Positions 46,715 to 58,013 are shown, counted from the first letter of the stretch. The stretch: DNA of 64,000 bases from Periconia sp. R9002 (GCA_023627715.1 JAMAHW010000092.1:114996-178995), one strand, 5' to 3'. Numbers and translations are program-made. Notes: a model not told the origin generated them from the letters alone.

Positions 46715-48352
46715 ATGAATTGTGAGGCACCTCTTCTGGACAAGGCAGTGGGGCTCGTAGAACACTGCTACCAGCGCCATGATTGCCAGCCCGAAGATTT
46801 CGAGCCACACTTGCCCACTCGCACACTGGATATTGGCGAGAATGATGATCAGATAAGGCTGGCTGAAGGTAACGGGCGTCGAACTCGGTATCTCTGCTTG
46901 AGTTACTGTTGGGGAGGAGTGCAGCCTCTCACGACCACGAGCCAAAACATTGCTGATCACATGGCCGGCATACCTTGGACGTCTATTCCGAAGTTGTTCC
47001 AGGATCTCATCTACCTGGCCCGAAAGCTGGGGATTCGATATGTCTGGATTGACTCGCTGTGTATAGTTCAAGACGATCACGAAGATTGGGCCAAAGAGTC
47101 CTCAAAGATGTGCCAAATCTACGAAAATTCCTATGTGACTGTGGCTGCTACCACGGCCGGGAACTGCAACCACGGACTATGGGACTTGAGCAGTAACTCT
47201 GCAAAAGAGTTGCAAGGTACCAGCCCTCAGGGCGTCCAATACTCTTGGCTTGCTATATACGGGTTTCCAATCATCCATCCACGTTTGTCGAACTCCCATC
47301 TCGAAAGACGCCTCTCGTGGCCATTGTTGGACAGAGGCTGGGCATTTCAGGAACGAACGCTGGCTCCGAGAGTCCTGCATTTCCTCGAAGGTGAAATGAT
47401 GTGGGAGTGCAACTCGGAGACATTTTGCGAGTGTGGGAGAACGGCACCGTATAGCAAGAGCAGGGTATTGCATGAATCCCTGAACTCGAAGGACAGTGTC
47501 AAACAGGCCACCATCTGGCGGGAGATTGTCCAGAGGTATTCCTGCCTGAGCCTGACGAAAGTGTCCGACAAGCTCCCTGCGCTCTCGGGACTGGCGCAGA
47601 AACTCACACAAACTTTGCCAGACAAACGATATTTAGCCGGATTATGGGAGGATTCCTTACTGGAGGATCTACTCTGGGTCAAATTGCCAAGATCGGAAGA
47701 TGAGGGCCCGTTGGACGAATCTTATCCTGGTCCTTTCTGGTCCTGGATTGTGGTAGATGATGCAGTTAGTTTCGCCACTGCGTCTCAAAATAACTTCAAC
47801 TTCACCGATCCCCGCACGGGTGATAGATGTCTTAGAAAGTACATCAATATTACTGCAGCCCACTGCGAGTTGGCATCTACAGATCGCACAGGACAGGTTC
47901 ACAACGGAGTTCTCACCGTTGAGGGTAGGTTGTACAAAGGAAAGTTGAAGAGATGGCAGGGATCTTACATCCATCTGGCTGGGGATGGCGTTCTTCCAGG
48001 TGGTGTTCTTGAGCTTGATGATGGGCCAATCTACTCGTCATCCGCATCGACTGGTGATCCAAGAGAACTTCATCTTGATGTAGGGAGGGTAAGATTATCG
48101 GAGCAGACTGAAGAAGCTCAAGAGGTATTTTGTCTTCCTCTGGCCTGCGTGCTGGTGGAAGATGACAAAGACTTCACTCAAGAGGCTGAGTATGCAATGG
48201 TCCTCGCTCGTGATTCCAGAGACAGCAAGGGATATACAAGAATTGGCATGGCGGTACAAAGTGCTGATCGTGAGTCGCGTCCTACGGAATTTTTGGCTAC
48301 ACAGCCGAACTTTGAGCGCGGTGGTGAGATGGCCTCCATAAACATTCATTAA
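46715..48352 (+). CDS. HET-domain protein
   Basis: An uninterrupted 545-codon ORF from ATG 46715. HET blocks in order: EHCYQRHDC and LPTRTLDIG linker, YLCLSYCWGG near residue 60, the IPKLFQDLIYLARKLGIRYVWIDSLCIVQDD block, MCQIYENSYVTVAATTAGN, and LLDRGWAFQERTLAPRVLHF near residue 210 with ExxxxC text after it. This is the WIDSLCIxQDD subfamily, distinct from the genes at 2200 and 37098. Family members normally have 100-200 more residues before the linker, which here may correspond to the ORF at 45917-46297. The catalytic or signalling core is intact, so a shortened protein could be made. Expected role: cytoplasmic cell-death inducer in non-self recognition. Confidence 0.88.
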   Translation: MNCEAPLLDKAVGLVEHCYQRHDCQPEDFEPHLPTRTLDIGENDDQIRLAEGNGRRTRYLCLSYCWGGVQPLTTTSQNIADHMAGIPWTSIPKLFQDLIYLARKLGIRYVWIDSLCIVQDDHEDWAKESSKMCQIYENSYVTVAATTAGNCNHGLWDLSSNSAKELQGTSPQGVQYSWLAIYGFPIIHPRLSNSHLERRLSWPLLDRGWAFQERTLAPRVLHFLEGEMMWECNSETFCECGRTAPYSKSRVLHESLNSKDSVKQATIWREIVQRYSCLSLTKVSDKLPALSGLAQKLTQTLPDKRYLAGLWEDSLLEDLLWVKLPRSEDEGPLDESYPGPFWSWIVVDDAVSFATASQNNFNFTDPRTGDRCLRKYINITAAHCELASTDRTGQVHNGVLTVEGRLYKGKLKRWQGSYIHLAGDGVLPGGVLELDDGPIYSSSASTGDPRELHLDVGRVRLSEQTEEAQEVFCLPLACVLVEDDKDFTQEAEYAMVLARDSRDSKGYTRIGMAVQSADRESRPTEFLATQPNFERGGEMASINIH

Positions 48353-49278
48353 GTATATTCGTGTGATGGAACCGGATCCGGCGCATGCTGGTACTCATGC
48401 TCATAAGCATGCGCCGCGCGCTATGCACCTGTCACGAGCTGATCCAATAGGTAGGTTAGGAAGTCAAGAGTTGATTATTGTCGCAGCCAAACAGTGCTTA
48501 CAGCTGAATCAGCTTTGTACCCATGGCTGAAACCATTTCGGATACGGCAAAATAATTGGCTTAGCCCACTTTCATTTGAATTGATATCAGGAGTTCCATC
48601 CGTATAGTTATTTAATCAGTGAAATCAATCATCAATTACATGAGTATCCGATTCTTATATCCGCATATCCTCCAACAATTATTGTCCGAGAATCTACGTA
48701 TAGAGAGCCCTCCTAGTGTAATCGGTCTGGCATTTATGAGAACAATAGGTCATCTGGTATTTGCATAATATATGTTTTCCTAATACTTGCTCCCCTCCCC
48801 CTCTTTCCCCGCATTGAGACGCAAGCTAAGCTCTACCCCATGTAGATCTTCCCCCACAACCCGACAACTCCTCCCCCGCAAACACGGAGAATGAGCAGCA
48901 ACAGGATTGTGATCCGTATCCTCGTCATATTTCGGCCCGGCACTGCGTACTCGGTATCTGGATTTTGACGCGTCGGCTTTTGAATGTAGGGGGGCGTTAA
49001 TGGCATTGGATGTCGTTAAATGCCGATGGAGAGTCTTGCGGTGCGCAATTGGTGGGTATTGATACATAGAGATGTTCGTACCGAGGCTAAGGTATCAATT
49101 GTGACGACGCTTTTAGGATTTGCAGAGTGGTGCAAGAAGGACTGAGATAATCTATGGTGGAATTGGTATTTAGGGTCCTGAAAATCCCGATCAAAGGTTG
49201 CAATGTAAGTCAGACTAGTAGTCACGAAGCTTCAGACACGCCAACTCGGCATTAGTTCGTTCTCGGAGACCACACACG
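48353..49278. other. Intergenic with hairpin and a dispersed repeat
   Basis: A perfect 10-bp inverted repeat (GGCGCATGCT / AGCATGCGCC) lies at 48380-48389 and 48406-48415, just after the HET stop codon. The stretch 48617-48678 resembles 59442-59503 (dispersed family C). No gene seen. Confidence 0.5.
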
Positions 49279-50958
49279 ATGCCTTGCTTCCGTCTCCTAC
49301 AATTCAGACTGATATGCCTCGCCGCATGTCACGCAGCAGGCGAGCCCATCCAACTAGACATACCCCAGGCTCCGCCGGCGGGTACCCAGACGCTGTCGGG
49401 CTCGATGCCATTCCAAGGCTATTCCATGGAGATGGCTTCGTTCCCTGATATGGCTGGCAACCTCTCGTACGTGCTGCTCCAGACAGATTTCTCTCAATCC
49501 AACGCCGACTTATTTGTACCTAACGACGTATGCCAGCGCGCCGAATAAGCTTTCCTACCAAATGCTTCAAAACCTCAAAGACATCACTGGCTCGGCTGCT
49601 CCAATCCGTATAGGCGGGACGACAAGCAACCATGCTACCTGGGTCCCGACGCAAAAAGAGGCCATTATCCAGAACTTCGCTGTCCCGGGCGCAGACCAGC
49701 CAGCGAACATCACGTGGGGACCTTCATATCTCGAATCGTTCAAGGTCTTCCCAAAAGACACAAAGTACACAGTTGGCGTGACGTTCGACAGCGGGCCTGA
49801 AGGTGAGGACAAAAGCGTCGAAGAAGCGAAAGTTTTCTACGACGGTGTCGGAAAAGACCTATTCGCCATAGAAGTCGGTAACGAATTCAACGGTACGTAC
49901 ACTCATCTTTTTTGTCTAAACCGCACGCACAATCATCAACACCATCACTAACCATGTCCGTAGAGTTCCCCGTCGACCGCACCAACACCACAACCAACCC
50001 CTGGACCCTCCAACGCTACGTCTCCGAGTGGCTCTCCCGCACCACCGCAATCGCAACCCGCGCCCTCCCACCCTCCACGCCCAAACTCTTCCAAGCAGGC
50101 TCCTACGCCCTCGTCCAAGGCAGAGACATCTGGACCCCAAAACAAACCATCGATCTAGGCATCAACTCCACCTCGCTCGCCAAAACCTTCTGCACGCACC
50201 AATACTTCGGCGTCGCGTGTTCCGGCCCACCACCGACGCTGCAGAGCAGCATCATGAACCGATCCCTGTTGATCGACCTTATGAAATACCACGACGTTGG
50301 GTCCGCGTACGCGGTGGCGAACGGGCTGCCGTATGTGCTGGGGGAAACGAACTCCATCGCGTGTCAGGGTCTCGCGGGCGTGTCGGATGTTTTTGGCGCG
50401 GCGCTCTGGAGCATCGATTACGCGCTGTACGCGGCCTCGCTCAATGTCTCCGCTGTCTACTGGCAGATGGGCACGGGGTATCGGTATGCGCCGTGGCAGG
50501 CTGTACGGAATGGGACGACGGAACCGGGACCCCGACCTCTCTACTACGGAAACTGGGTTGTTGCGACTGCGCTTGGGAAGGAGACGGCGAAGCTCGTGCC
50601 GGTTGTTAATACGACGTCGTTGGCTGGGTATGCGGTTTATAGCGGTGGTAAGGGAGGACGTGCGTCGTCGCTGCGCAGTGTTGTGCTTGTGAATATGGAC
50701 GTTTTCAATTCTACGAGTACGCCGGCGGAGCAGCGGGGGAGTGTCGAGTTCCGGTTGCCAGAGGAGCTGCGCGGACGGAACGCGAGATTGTCGGTACGTC
50801 GACTGACTGCGGCGGGCGCGGAAGTGCGGCAGGGAATCACTTGGGCTGGACAGAGTATGGCACTTGATGGGAAGATTGAGGGGAAACAGGTGCGGGAAGC
50901 TGTGGATGATGTTGTGCGGGTGAGGGCGAGCGAGGCGGTGCTGATATCTCTAGACTAG
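49279..50958 (+). CDS. Secreted GH79-family glycoside hydrolase (beta-glucuronidase-like)
   Basis: Exons 49279-49466, 49537-49892 and 49964-50958 close in phase to 512 residues. A hydrophobic N-terminus (LLQFRLICLAACHAAG) is a likely signal peptide. The TIM-barrel part has SYQMLQNLKDITGSAAPIRI and GGTTSNHATW, then the acid/base region EVGNEFN at the second exon end and VLGETNS, where the Glu is the probable nucleophile. The C-terminal ~120 residues fit the beta-sandwich domain usual in GH79 members. Enzymes of this family release glucuronic acid or 4-O-methyl-glucuronic acid from arabinogalactan or related glycans outside the cell. Several N-glycosylation sites (NST, NTT, NGT) are present. 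The third exon is strikingly GC-rich in third positions. Confidence 0.88.
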
Positions 50959-51834
50959 CTTGAGGCATTATGATGGAGGTATATTCGTGTAGCGTTTACT
51001 TCGTAGTCTGGAACATCGACTAGGTCACTGAGGCATGTTGAAGAGGCGTTCCAGCCCCCTTTACCAAATCCCCAACCCGAAATTCAGTGTAACTTGTTGG
51101 TCGGAGGGGGTTGTACATCTGGTGATGCTTGCACGGGGGTGGGGTGGAAAGAAGAGAAGAGGGATGGAGAGATAGTCTAGTAGACGTTTAAACCAAAAAA
51201 AGGGAGATTGATATTCAAGTGAATAGTAGTAACAATTCGCTAAGCCCTGAAAAAAAAGGAAACACATCCTGAGAACAAACGTTTTGGAAAAGGGATAGAA
51301 AAAACACGCGATACCCTGGCCGTTTCTTTTTTTGGTAGACTTCCATCCCATACAAGCAAGTAAGAAAGCAAGAACATATTGGACGACCTCGCACCATCTC
51401 CCCCTTCCTCCCCGCCCGGCTAAAACCGAGGGGACGAAATTTATATACACACACATTTAACATCAAAACTCGCTATTTCTCGTGTCTCTCTCTCGCTCCC
51501 TACACGTGTCTGCCGTCGTCCCCGCACGCCGTGGTATAGAACGGACAAACATCATGGTTTATCCGCGACGCTCGTTACTTCTTACGCATTGTCCACCTCT
51601 TGCGCGTATCAATATCGACTCTTATATAGTTATGCTCGCTCTAGTATCACATTCATATCCGAATCTATAGGCATTCCTATTTTATAAAGGTCGGCCGCTA
51701 ATAAAGTTACTCTAAGACCTAACTTTACAAGATCGTTAACCTAGTAAGATAACTTTAAGATATTGACGCGAGATGCTTATTAAGCAGCCTTAGCGATATA
51801 GCCCTTCCCCGCGACACCTACGTCGACACCACCC
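50959..51834. other. Intergenic with TA-rich patch
   Basis: Pyrimidine/purine-biased flanks only. From ~51665 to 51790 the sequence becomes TA-rich (CTAATAAAGTTACTCTAAGACC), like the 7960-8530 segment, suggesting a small mutated repeat fragment directly upstream of the F-box-like gene. Confidence 0.45.
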
Positions 51835-52902
51835 ATGCATCAACTCGCCCAGGCAACATCGGCTTTCGGTCCTCTTCCACCGGAATTGTTCCTACAGGTT
51901 ATCGAAAACCTGCTTGATAAACACGATGATAACAAATCGATAGCCTACGCCCCCTCGAACGACATCACCAAAGCCCTTCGCGCGCTCACCCTCGTCTCTC
52001 GAACATGCTATCTCCTCGCCTCCAAATACCTATATACACACTGTCTATATCTACACACCTGCAGAAATTTCTCGCAGCTAAGGAGAACGCTGGGGCTTGG
52101 GCTAGGTCTGCATCCGGAAGCGCTGAAGTATGGTGAGGCTGGCCGTAATGATGCGCTGTTCCACGCGGCAGGAATCAGCATCACCAACGCGTTCATATCA
52201 CCCATGAAAACTGAAGCTTGTGAAGCGGCAAGAATGCCTATGGTGCGCCTTTCTCAGCTCATCGACCTCGGTCTCACAATCGGCCCCACGCTCAAGCGTC
52301 TAGCCTTGGATATGGGTTCTGTGTATGCTACGCCGTCGGAAGTCTTGAGTATTAAACCGTACCTCGCGTCTAACAATATCTTCCTCCACATGCCCAACTT
52401 ACACGAGCTCATCTGCAGTTTCGATACGGTAGACTGTTTCCCCGTTCCGCCGCCAAATCTCAAGCGGTTAGCGATTACAAGCCGAGGATTAAACGACGAG
52501 CTTGTGGCGGGGTTTTGTTTCGCGATCAGCTCGCTGGAATGTTTGGCTTGTATACGCGGGGAAGATACCTCCGGGCGCGATATTGATGGCATTTTTGAGC
52601 GATACAAAGGACACCATTTAGATGTGCTGCTGGTCGATGTGAATACCAATTACCACATGCCACGGGGTCTGCGCGATTGGACCGACCAGGATAAAGTCAA
52701 GATTTGGGAGGTCCATGTGCCGAAGAGCTTTCACAGAGACGATGATGATGTCACACTCTGCGATGGGTGGATTTGGACGGAGGGCGTGAAGGGGAGTTTG
52801 TGGGATGCGGACCGGCGGAGAATGCTAGATAAGAAACATGCTCGTCGGCTTCTTGCGCTTCTTTCGTCTGTGGGAAGTCTTGCATCGGCATCAGCGGGGT
52901 AA
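51835..52902 (+). CDS. F-box-like protein, unknown target
   Basis: A single exon of 355 residues from ATG 51835. LPPELFLQVIENLL (residues 14-27) followed by LRALTLVSRTCYLLASKYLY matches the two helices of an F-box-like domain as found in many fungal proteins. The remainder has leucine-rich but irregular text (LKRLALDMGS, MPNLHELICSFDT, PNLKRLAIT), suggesting LRR-like repeats. F-box proteins link substrates to the SCF ubiquitin ligase through Skp1. No substrate can be inferred. It is not visibly tied to its neighbours. Confidence 0.72.
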   Translation: MHQLAQATSAFGPLPPELFLQVIENLLDKHDDNKSIAYAPSNDITKALRALTLVSRTCYLLASKYLYTHCLYLHTCRNFSQLRRTLGLGLGLHPEALKYGEAGRNDALFHAAGISITNAFISPMKTEACEAARMPMVRLSQLIDLGLTIGPTLKRLALDMGSVYATPSEVLSIKPYLASNNIFLHMPNLHELICSFDTVDCFPVPPPNLKRLAITSRGLNDELVAGFCFAISSLECLACIRGEDTSGRDIDGIFERYKGHHLDVLLVDVNTNYHMPRGLRDWTDQDKVKIWEVHVPKSFHRDDDDVTLCDGWIWTEGVKGSLWDADRRRMLDKKHARRLLALLSSVGSLASASAG

Positions 52903-53900
52903 GCAATTGTTGTCAGTTGCTTCAAGCGGCTACATAGACCTTGTTTAGCCTGGGGAATGTTGGCTTTTGTATTTGTTCATCCACCATCCCCTTCATTTAC
53001 TTCTCCCATTCGTATATTGAACTTGGATATGCTTGTCCTTTTCTAGTCGAAACTCTGAAGAAACGCATTCTGTAACTCTCCCTTTTTCTCCCTTCACCCC
53101 ATACTTCCAAAAAAGAAAAAAAATCCAATCCTTGATTTCCAGTGTAATCACCGCTGAAATCACAATCAAAGATGGTTATGTGTAGCGTCTGACCCAGGCT
53201 CCTGCCCTCAGGCTCCTGTAACATCGTCCCCCAATAATCATGATTCCCCTATAGATTGTACACACACGCGCAAACCACCCCACAGAATGCAGATCTTCGG
53301 CCAGGGTACCTGCCATCCTTTGAATCCCGCTCGTCAGTCTCTAGCGCAACGGCTTCCGCCGGCCCGTCTGACACCCCTGATGCGATAACCAAAAGTGGGG
53401 GAGGGGTTTCTTTGCCCCACGGTACTTTGAGATCCAGACAAGAGTAGGGCTATTGGGAAGGCCGAGTTGGTGAGTGGTTTGCAAGTTATCGCGGATGAGC
53501 TTTGAGATTTTTATGAAATACTCTGATTAATGTCTTTTGGGCTGGATTGAGTGTATGACAAGACGAAGTAGACATGACCGCGATGGTCCATACGTGGGTT
53601 GAAATTAGGGCAGAGTAGGTACGTACATAACTGCTCTGAATTGGGTAGATAAACGATTGGTCGAGCTCTGGTAACGGAGAACGGAGCTCGCCTTTAATGT
53701 TTGGCTTTCACCCTGCGTCGGAGTTTTGATAAAGCTCGACGATCCTGCAAATCTTTTCTGTAGGGATTGCTTTTTGGTTTTAGGCACTCAGAGGAAGGAT
53801 ACATTGAGTATTAGAAGTGAAAGATTCCCAGACTGGGGTAAAAACAGCAGTGAAAGATTTTGAGAATCAGAATTCGTATCAAAAGGAAGGAAACGTTAAA
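52903..53900. other. Intergenic
   Basis: About 1 kb without a recognised gene; the right end is the promoter of the oxygenase. Confidence 0.5.
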
Positions 53901-55054
53901 ATGGTGCACGCAGGTGAAGCACCACCCATTCTCGACTTCTCAGGTACGTTGCTTCCCATCAATTTCATTCACCTCCTGTTGTCTCCTCTGCATCTGCGTA
54001 AATCATGGCGAAACTAACATGAACATCGATAGCATTCTACAGCGACGACGCCACCCAGAAACAAAAACTCGTCGACGACGTACGAAACTGCTGCCTGCAC
54101 AATGGCTTCTTCCAAATCACAGGGCATCTCGTACCCCTCCAACTCCAGCGCGACATCATGGCTTGGAACAAGAAATTCTTCTCCCTCTCTCTCGAGGAGA
54201 AAATGCTCGTAAACAAAGACACAACCAATACCTGGAACCGCGGGTACGAGCTGCTGAAATCACAGATCCTCGAACCAGGTACCCTCCCCGAACTCAAAGA
54301 AGGCTTCTACATCGGCGAGGAAATCCCCACCACGCACCACTACTTCATCTCCAAGAAAATGAACTCCGGCCCCAACATGTGGCCCCCGCCCAGCGTCCTC
54401 CCAGACGTTGAAGACTTCAAAAAGACATCTTTAGAATACTACAACGCCGTTGTAGCCCTCGCAAACGACATCCTCAAAGTCCTCGCCCTCACGCTCTCCC
54501 TTCCAGAGACCTACTTCGACACCTTCGTTGAGGGCGCTTTGGCAACCATGCGCCTCCTACACTACCCCCCGCAGCCCCCAGACAGCCCGCAAAAGCTAAC
54601 CCGCGGCATCGGCGCGCACACCGACTTCGGCACTATTACGATCCTCCTGCAAGACACCGTCTCCGGGCTACAAGTCTACGACAACGCGACAAAAGAATGG
54701 CTCGACGTCGCTCCCACGCCTGGCGCGTTCGTCGTGAATCTAGGAAACCTGATGATGCGCTGGACCAACAATCGCTACATCTCCAACGTGCATCGCGTGA
54801 TTAACGTCAGTGGCGAGGAGCGGTACAGTATCCCAGTGTTTTTCAGTGGTAATCCGGATTACGTGGTTGAGTGTCTACCTGGGTGTTTGGAACCCGGCGA
54901 GACAACGGGGAGGTATGAACCGATTACGGTGGAGCAGGCGATTTTGAATGGGTATAGGGAGAGCTATGGGAGGGCGGAGAAGTTTAAGAAGGATGAGGCT
55001 AAGGAGAAGGAGAATGGGGCTACGGAAGTGGTGAAAGAGGTTGCGGTTGGTTAG
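53901..55054 (+). CDS. 2-oxoglutarate/Fe(II)-dependent dioxygenase
   Basis: Exons 53901-53943 and 54033-55054 (donor GTACGT, branch AACTAAC, acceptor GATAG) close in phase to 354 residues. The non-haem N-terminal domain has PPILDFS, VRNCCLHNGFFQITGH and LSLEEKM. The double-stranded beta-helix has the iron ligands His and Asp in GAHTDFGTITILLQD and the distal His in NVHRVI, with Arg in RYSIPVFF for 2-oxoglutarate. This is the isopenicillin-N-synthase-like class of plant and fungal oxygenases. Members carry out hydroxylation, desaturation or ring steps in secondary metabolism; the substrate is not inferable. The last ~30 residues are Lys/Glu-rich and probably disordered. Confidence 0.93.
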
Positions 55055-56228
55055 GGGGTTTCTGCTTTCCTGCTTTTTGCTCACATGGTGTCAGGTAGTT
55101 TGCGTCTTTTCTGGAAAGTCGTTAAAGCACGTTTTATGCCATATCTCTCACGGGGTCTTCGATGCCACCATCTTCCGCGACCCCTACGCATGAAGGATAC
55201 CTGCTCGCGTAACCACAGGCATTTGAACAAAACATTCTTGTTTTTATCGAATTCTCGAGTTCTCGGCCGTAACATGAATCTCAAACTATCATACAAATTG
55301 ACAAAAGCTATTGCAGATACACGAACCTCTGGGAATCAAGTGGTGATGCTGGAGTCCAAGTTCTTGCTGTATATATCTTGCTTTTAGGCATGTATTTTGA
55401 TTAAGATTATGCAAAATTTTCCGAGAGAATGCTGTCCGGCCGATACATTCAGAGCGTTAACATCTGCCAACCTCAGGCTTAATATTAGCACCACATATTC
55501 ATTATTGAAAAGAACCAATGAGTAGAGCTCAAGTTAAGAGTACTTGGTCTATCAACCTATGTGACAGCGAACGGCCCTACAGTCAGTATTAGCGTAATAG
55601 AATATTGGCCATCTTTTGAACACAAGAAATCTGTGTTTTCGACTGTTTTCGACGCCACCCTGCTCATAATTCTTGTGGCAGTAATAATTCTGGATGAAGA
55701 ATCATTAAAGACGGCGAGTTATTCGATTCGAGCTTCATGATTGTGTAAAGAAAGATTTCATCCTAGAAAATCACACATACAATGGAAGAGATGATGGTAA
55801 TGCGAAATGCGTGGGCATAGCAATAGATATCTACCTATGCCAGTTATATTCAAACTTCAAATTTTGTCAAAGTGCATCACATCAGAAAAAGAACCAATTT
55901 GGTAAAATGACTGTATTAATTGGTTGTATATAAACCGAAGTTTCATCCACATTTCCCTCTCCTCTTCGAGCTCAAGTCGAGAAGGACATCGACTTGAGCT
56001 CGAAGAAGACATAGAAACAGAGTTTGAATTGGGTAACCTTGCTGCAAGATTCAGAGATATGTATGGGCTATAGTTGGGTATTGGGATAGGAGGTGAGGGC
56101 CGCGAAAGCCTTCATGTCAGGTTCTGCGTAACAGAGATCCCGAGATTCTGCAAATCCCAGCAACGTGATCAGACCTCGACGGTGTTGATCAGGTTGCTAA
56201 ATTGATTCAACTATTCCACTTACCGCAT
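55055..56228. other. Intergenic with strong inverted repeat
   Basis: No gene recognised. The 18-bp perfect inverted repeat is listed separately. Confidence 0.5.
55963..56006. repeat. 18-bp perfect inverted repeat, 8-nt loop
   Basis: The arm TCTTCGAGCTCAAGTCGA at 55963-55980 is the exact reverse complement of 55989-56006, with GAAGGACA between. As RNA it would form a stable hairpin. No repeat unit or gene explains it. Confidence 0.9.
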
Positions 56229-56543
56229 CTAAGGCTTTCTGCGGCCTTTGGGAGGGTTTAGGAAGGCCTGTAGGGGGTCCTCCTTCTTTGAGGCTTTCGA
56301 GGCCTTCTCTGCCTCCAAAGCCCGCTTCTCTTCGAAATTCTCTGCATTTCGGCAACCTACGCAGAGTTCTATTTTGAGGCACGCATTGTTCCCACACTGG
56401 GGACATGGGCGTTGGTGCATTGCGCAAAATATCAACTTAGTTCCGCTGCGCCCGACCCGAGTCGTGGGTCTGCAGTTCCCTGCTGGGATATCCCCTACAG
56501 GAACCCTGGCACCACCGCAATGATGCTTCGTAGTTCGTCCCAT
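56229..56543 (-). CDS. Small Cys-rich protein, paralogue 1
   Basis: A single exon of 104 residues from ATG 56543. Cysteines lie at 9, 24, 40, 47, 50, 55, 61 and 64, with His at 7, 8 and 43. The blocks HHC, GNCRP, FC..HQ and CPxCxxxxCL..E.CxGC are shared, in the same order, with the protein at 60448-60738. The C-terminal third is Lys/Glu-rich and helical, ending in a basic PKGRRKP. The cysteine spacing suggests a compact zinc-binding fold. There is no signal peptide, so it is intracellular, possibly nuclear. No known family was recognised. It is divergently oriented to the APH-like kinase at 58014, as its paralogue is to the kinase at 61803. Confidence 0.72.
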   Translation of the reverse strand: MGRTTKHHCGGARVPVGDIPAGNCRPTTRVGRSGTKLIFCAMHQRPCPQCGNNACLKIELCVGCRNAENFEEKRALEAEKASKASKKEDPLQAFLNPPKGRRKP

Positions 56544-57102
56544 TTTGATTTTTAGTTGAGTTTGAAGTTGTGTTATTTTGTAACTGCTTAACCTCTTTTG
56601 AAGGTTGTACTTGGGTTGGTGTGCGTTGCTCTGATTTTTCTACAATCCAACACTTGAGCATTTATATACGTTTGATTGATGAATGCATAGCATTTAATTG
56701 AACACGCCAATCATTATAAATAGTTATTCAAGGATGCCAATATTAGACATTTATTTGTCTGTTAAAAATCCTTAAGTGAATAGGTGTAATTACACAATGA
56801 GCTGAACTGATACCATGATATGTACATAAACAATGTTCTTTGTTAAAGCAGGTATATTTTTAGAGCTCTTTGCATTGTTACAAGCCCTAATAGAACAAGG
56901 TGCATTGGCAGCTTTGTAGTATTCATCATGAAAGATACATGATCTCAAAATACATGTACTCGATGTATACTGAAAATTTGCACAATTGAGGTACTCTCTA
57001 CACAGTCCTAGAAATTGTGCATCATTCTAATTGCTTAGAAAAAATCATTCTCAACAGTGCAACACAGTAATTTGACTTTCTTTTTAGTGATTTTTTTAGT
57101 AC

Positions 57103-57179
57103 CAAAGGTGGTCCGCGTTTTTTTGGTTCTTACTTTTAGATCTTGTTTTTGTAGAGGTAGAACCCCTCCTAATAGTTCA
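57103..57179. repeat. Dispersed repeat family A, copy 2
   Basis: Matches 46471-46550: GGTGGTCCGCGTTTTTTTGG, AGATCTTGTTTTTGTAGAGG and TAGAACCCCTCC followed by AATAGTTCA. Confidence 0.8.
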
Positions 57180-57469
57180 CACATAAAAGTAACGCAGTAA
57201 TGACCTCAGTGCCAGGAGAGACTGGGGTTAGGAATATATGGGAATATGCTTGTAGACTCTCAAGATCTGCACCTAGCTCATGCTGTGAGGCCTCCTTAAA
57301 ACAAAAGTTGATTAACCTATATCGTCGTTCCTGGCTCTCTAGACAACCAAGTCCTTAACTTAACACAGACTGAAAACTTGAAATCATATGCGTATAAAAA
57401 AGAATAAGTGAAGATAGAGATGATAGTATGGAGACTCTTTATTCTCATATTTTCAAATTCTTAAGTGTA

Positions 57470-57552
57470 AATTAATCATCGCAGAGTATTTTTACCATTG
57501 GTATCGACACAGGCTGAAAAGAACACGAGGTAACGTCCTCGGTTAGGACAGA
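57470..57552. repeat. Dispersed repeat family B, copy 3
   Basis: Matches 23894-23972: ATTAATCATCGCAGAGTATT, GTATCGACACAGG and GTAACGTCCTCGGTTAGGAC. Confidence 0.75.
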
Positions 57553-58013
57553 CACAAAGATAATTGTTTGTGCACGTGATCTTTATTTTCTTAAATTTTC
57601 TTTGTCCATCGATTGCTGCAGCGTGGTGAAACAAATACCCGATGTTTGCATGTTAGTGGGCCTACTCTCAATTTTCAATCGATTTGCTTCCCAACCATGA
57701 TTCCATAGAAACCCATTCAAACTAGTGTAATTGAGTAGGTACCCGACAACCATGGGAAAACGCCGAAAAAACGGAGTGGACGGGAGCCCTAAAAATAGCT
57801 TTGCATGAATGAAAAACGGTAGATTTTCGTCAAAGAACATGGCAAACTTCCGTCAATTAACAATAGAGGGTTGAACAATGAGATTTCAAACTGCTGGTCT
57901 CGGTACTTAAGGGCGTGACTCCTCAATTGGCAGAGCTTTCCTCAGAACAACTCACCTTCCCTTATTTCTACTTGGAACCCACAAATACTGTTGCAAAAGA
58001 CCTGATTGTAATC

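Larger units (their letters stand above)
56544..58013. other. Divergent intergenic region with two dispersed repeats
   Basis: About 1.5 kb, AT-rich, between the divergent Cys-rich and kinase genes. It holds copies of dispersed repeat families A (57103-57179) and B (57470-57552). A short minus-strand frame at 57583-57840 has no domain. Confidence 0.5.

Noticed and set aside
57915..58013. In-frame upstream extension of the APH-like kinase
   Set aside because: It begins with GTG and has no ATG; nuclear fungal genes start at ATG, so 58014 was used.
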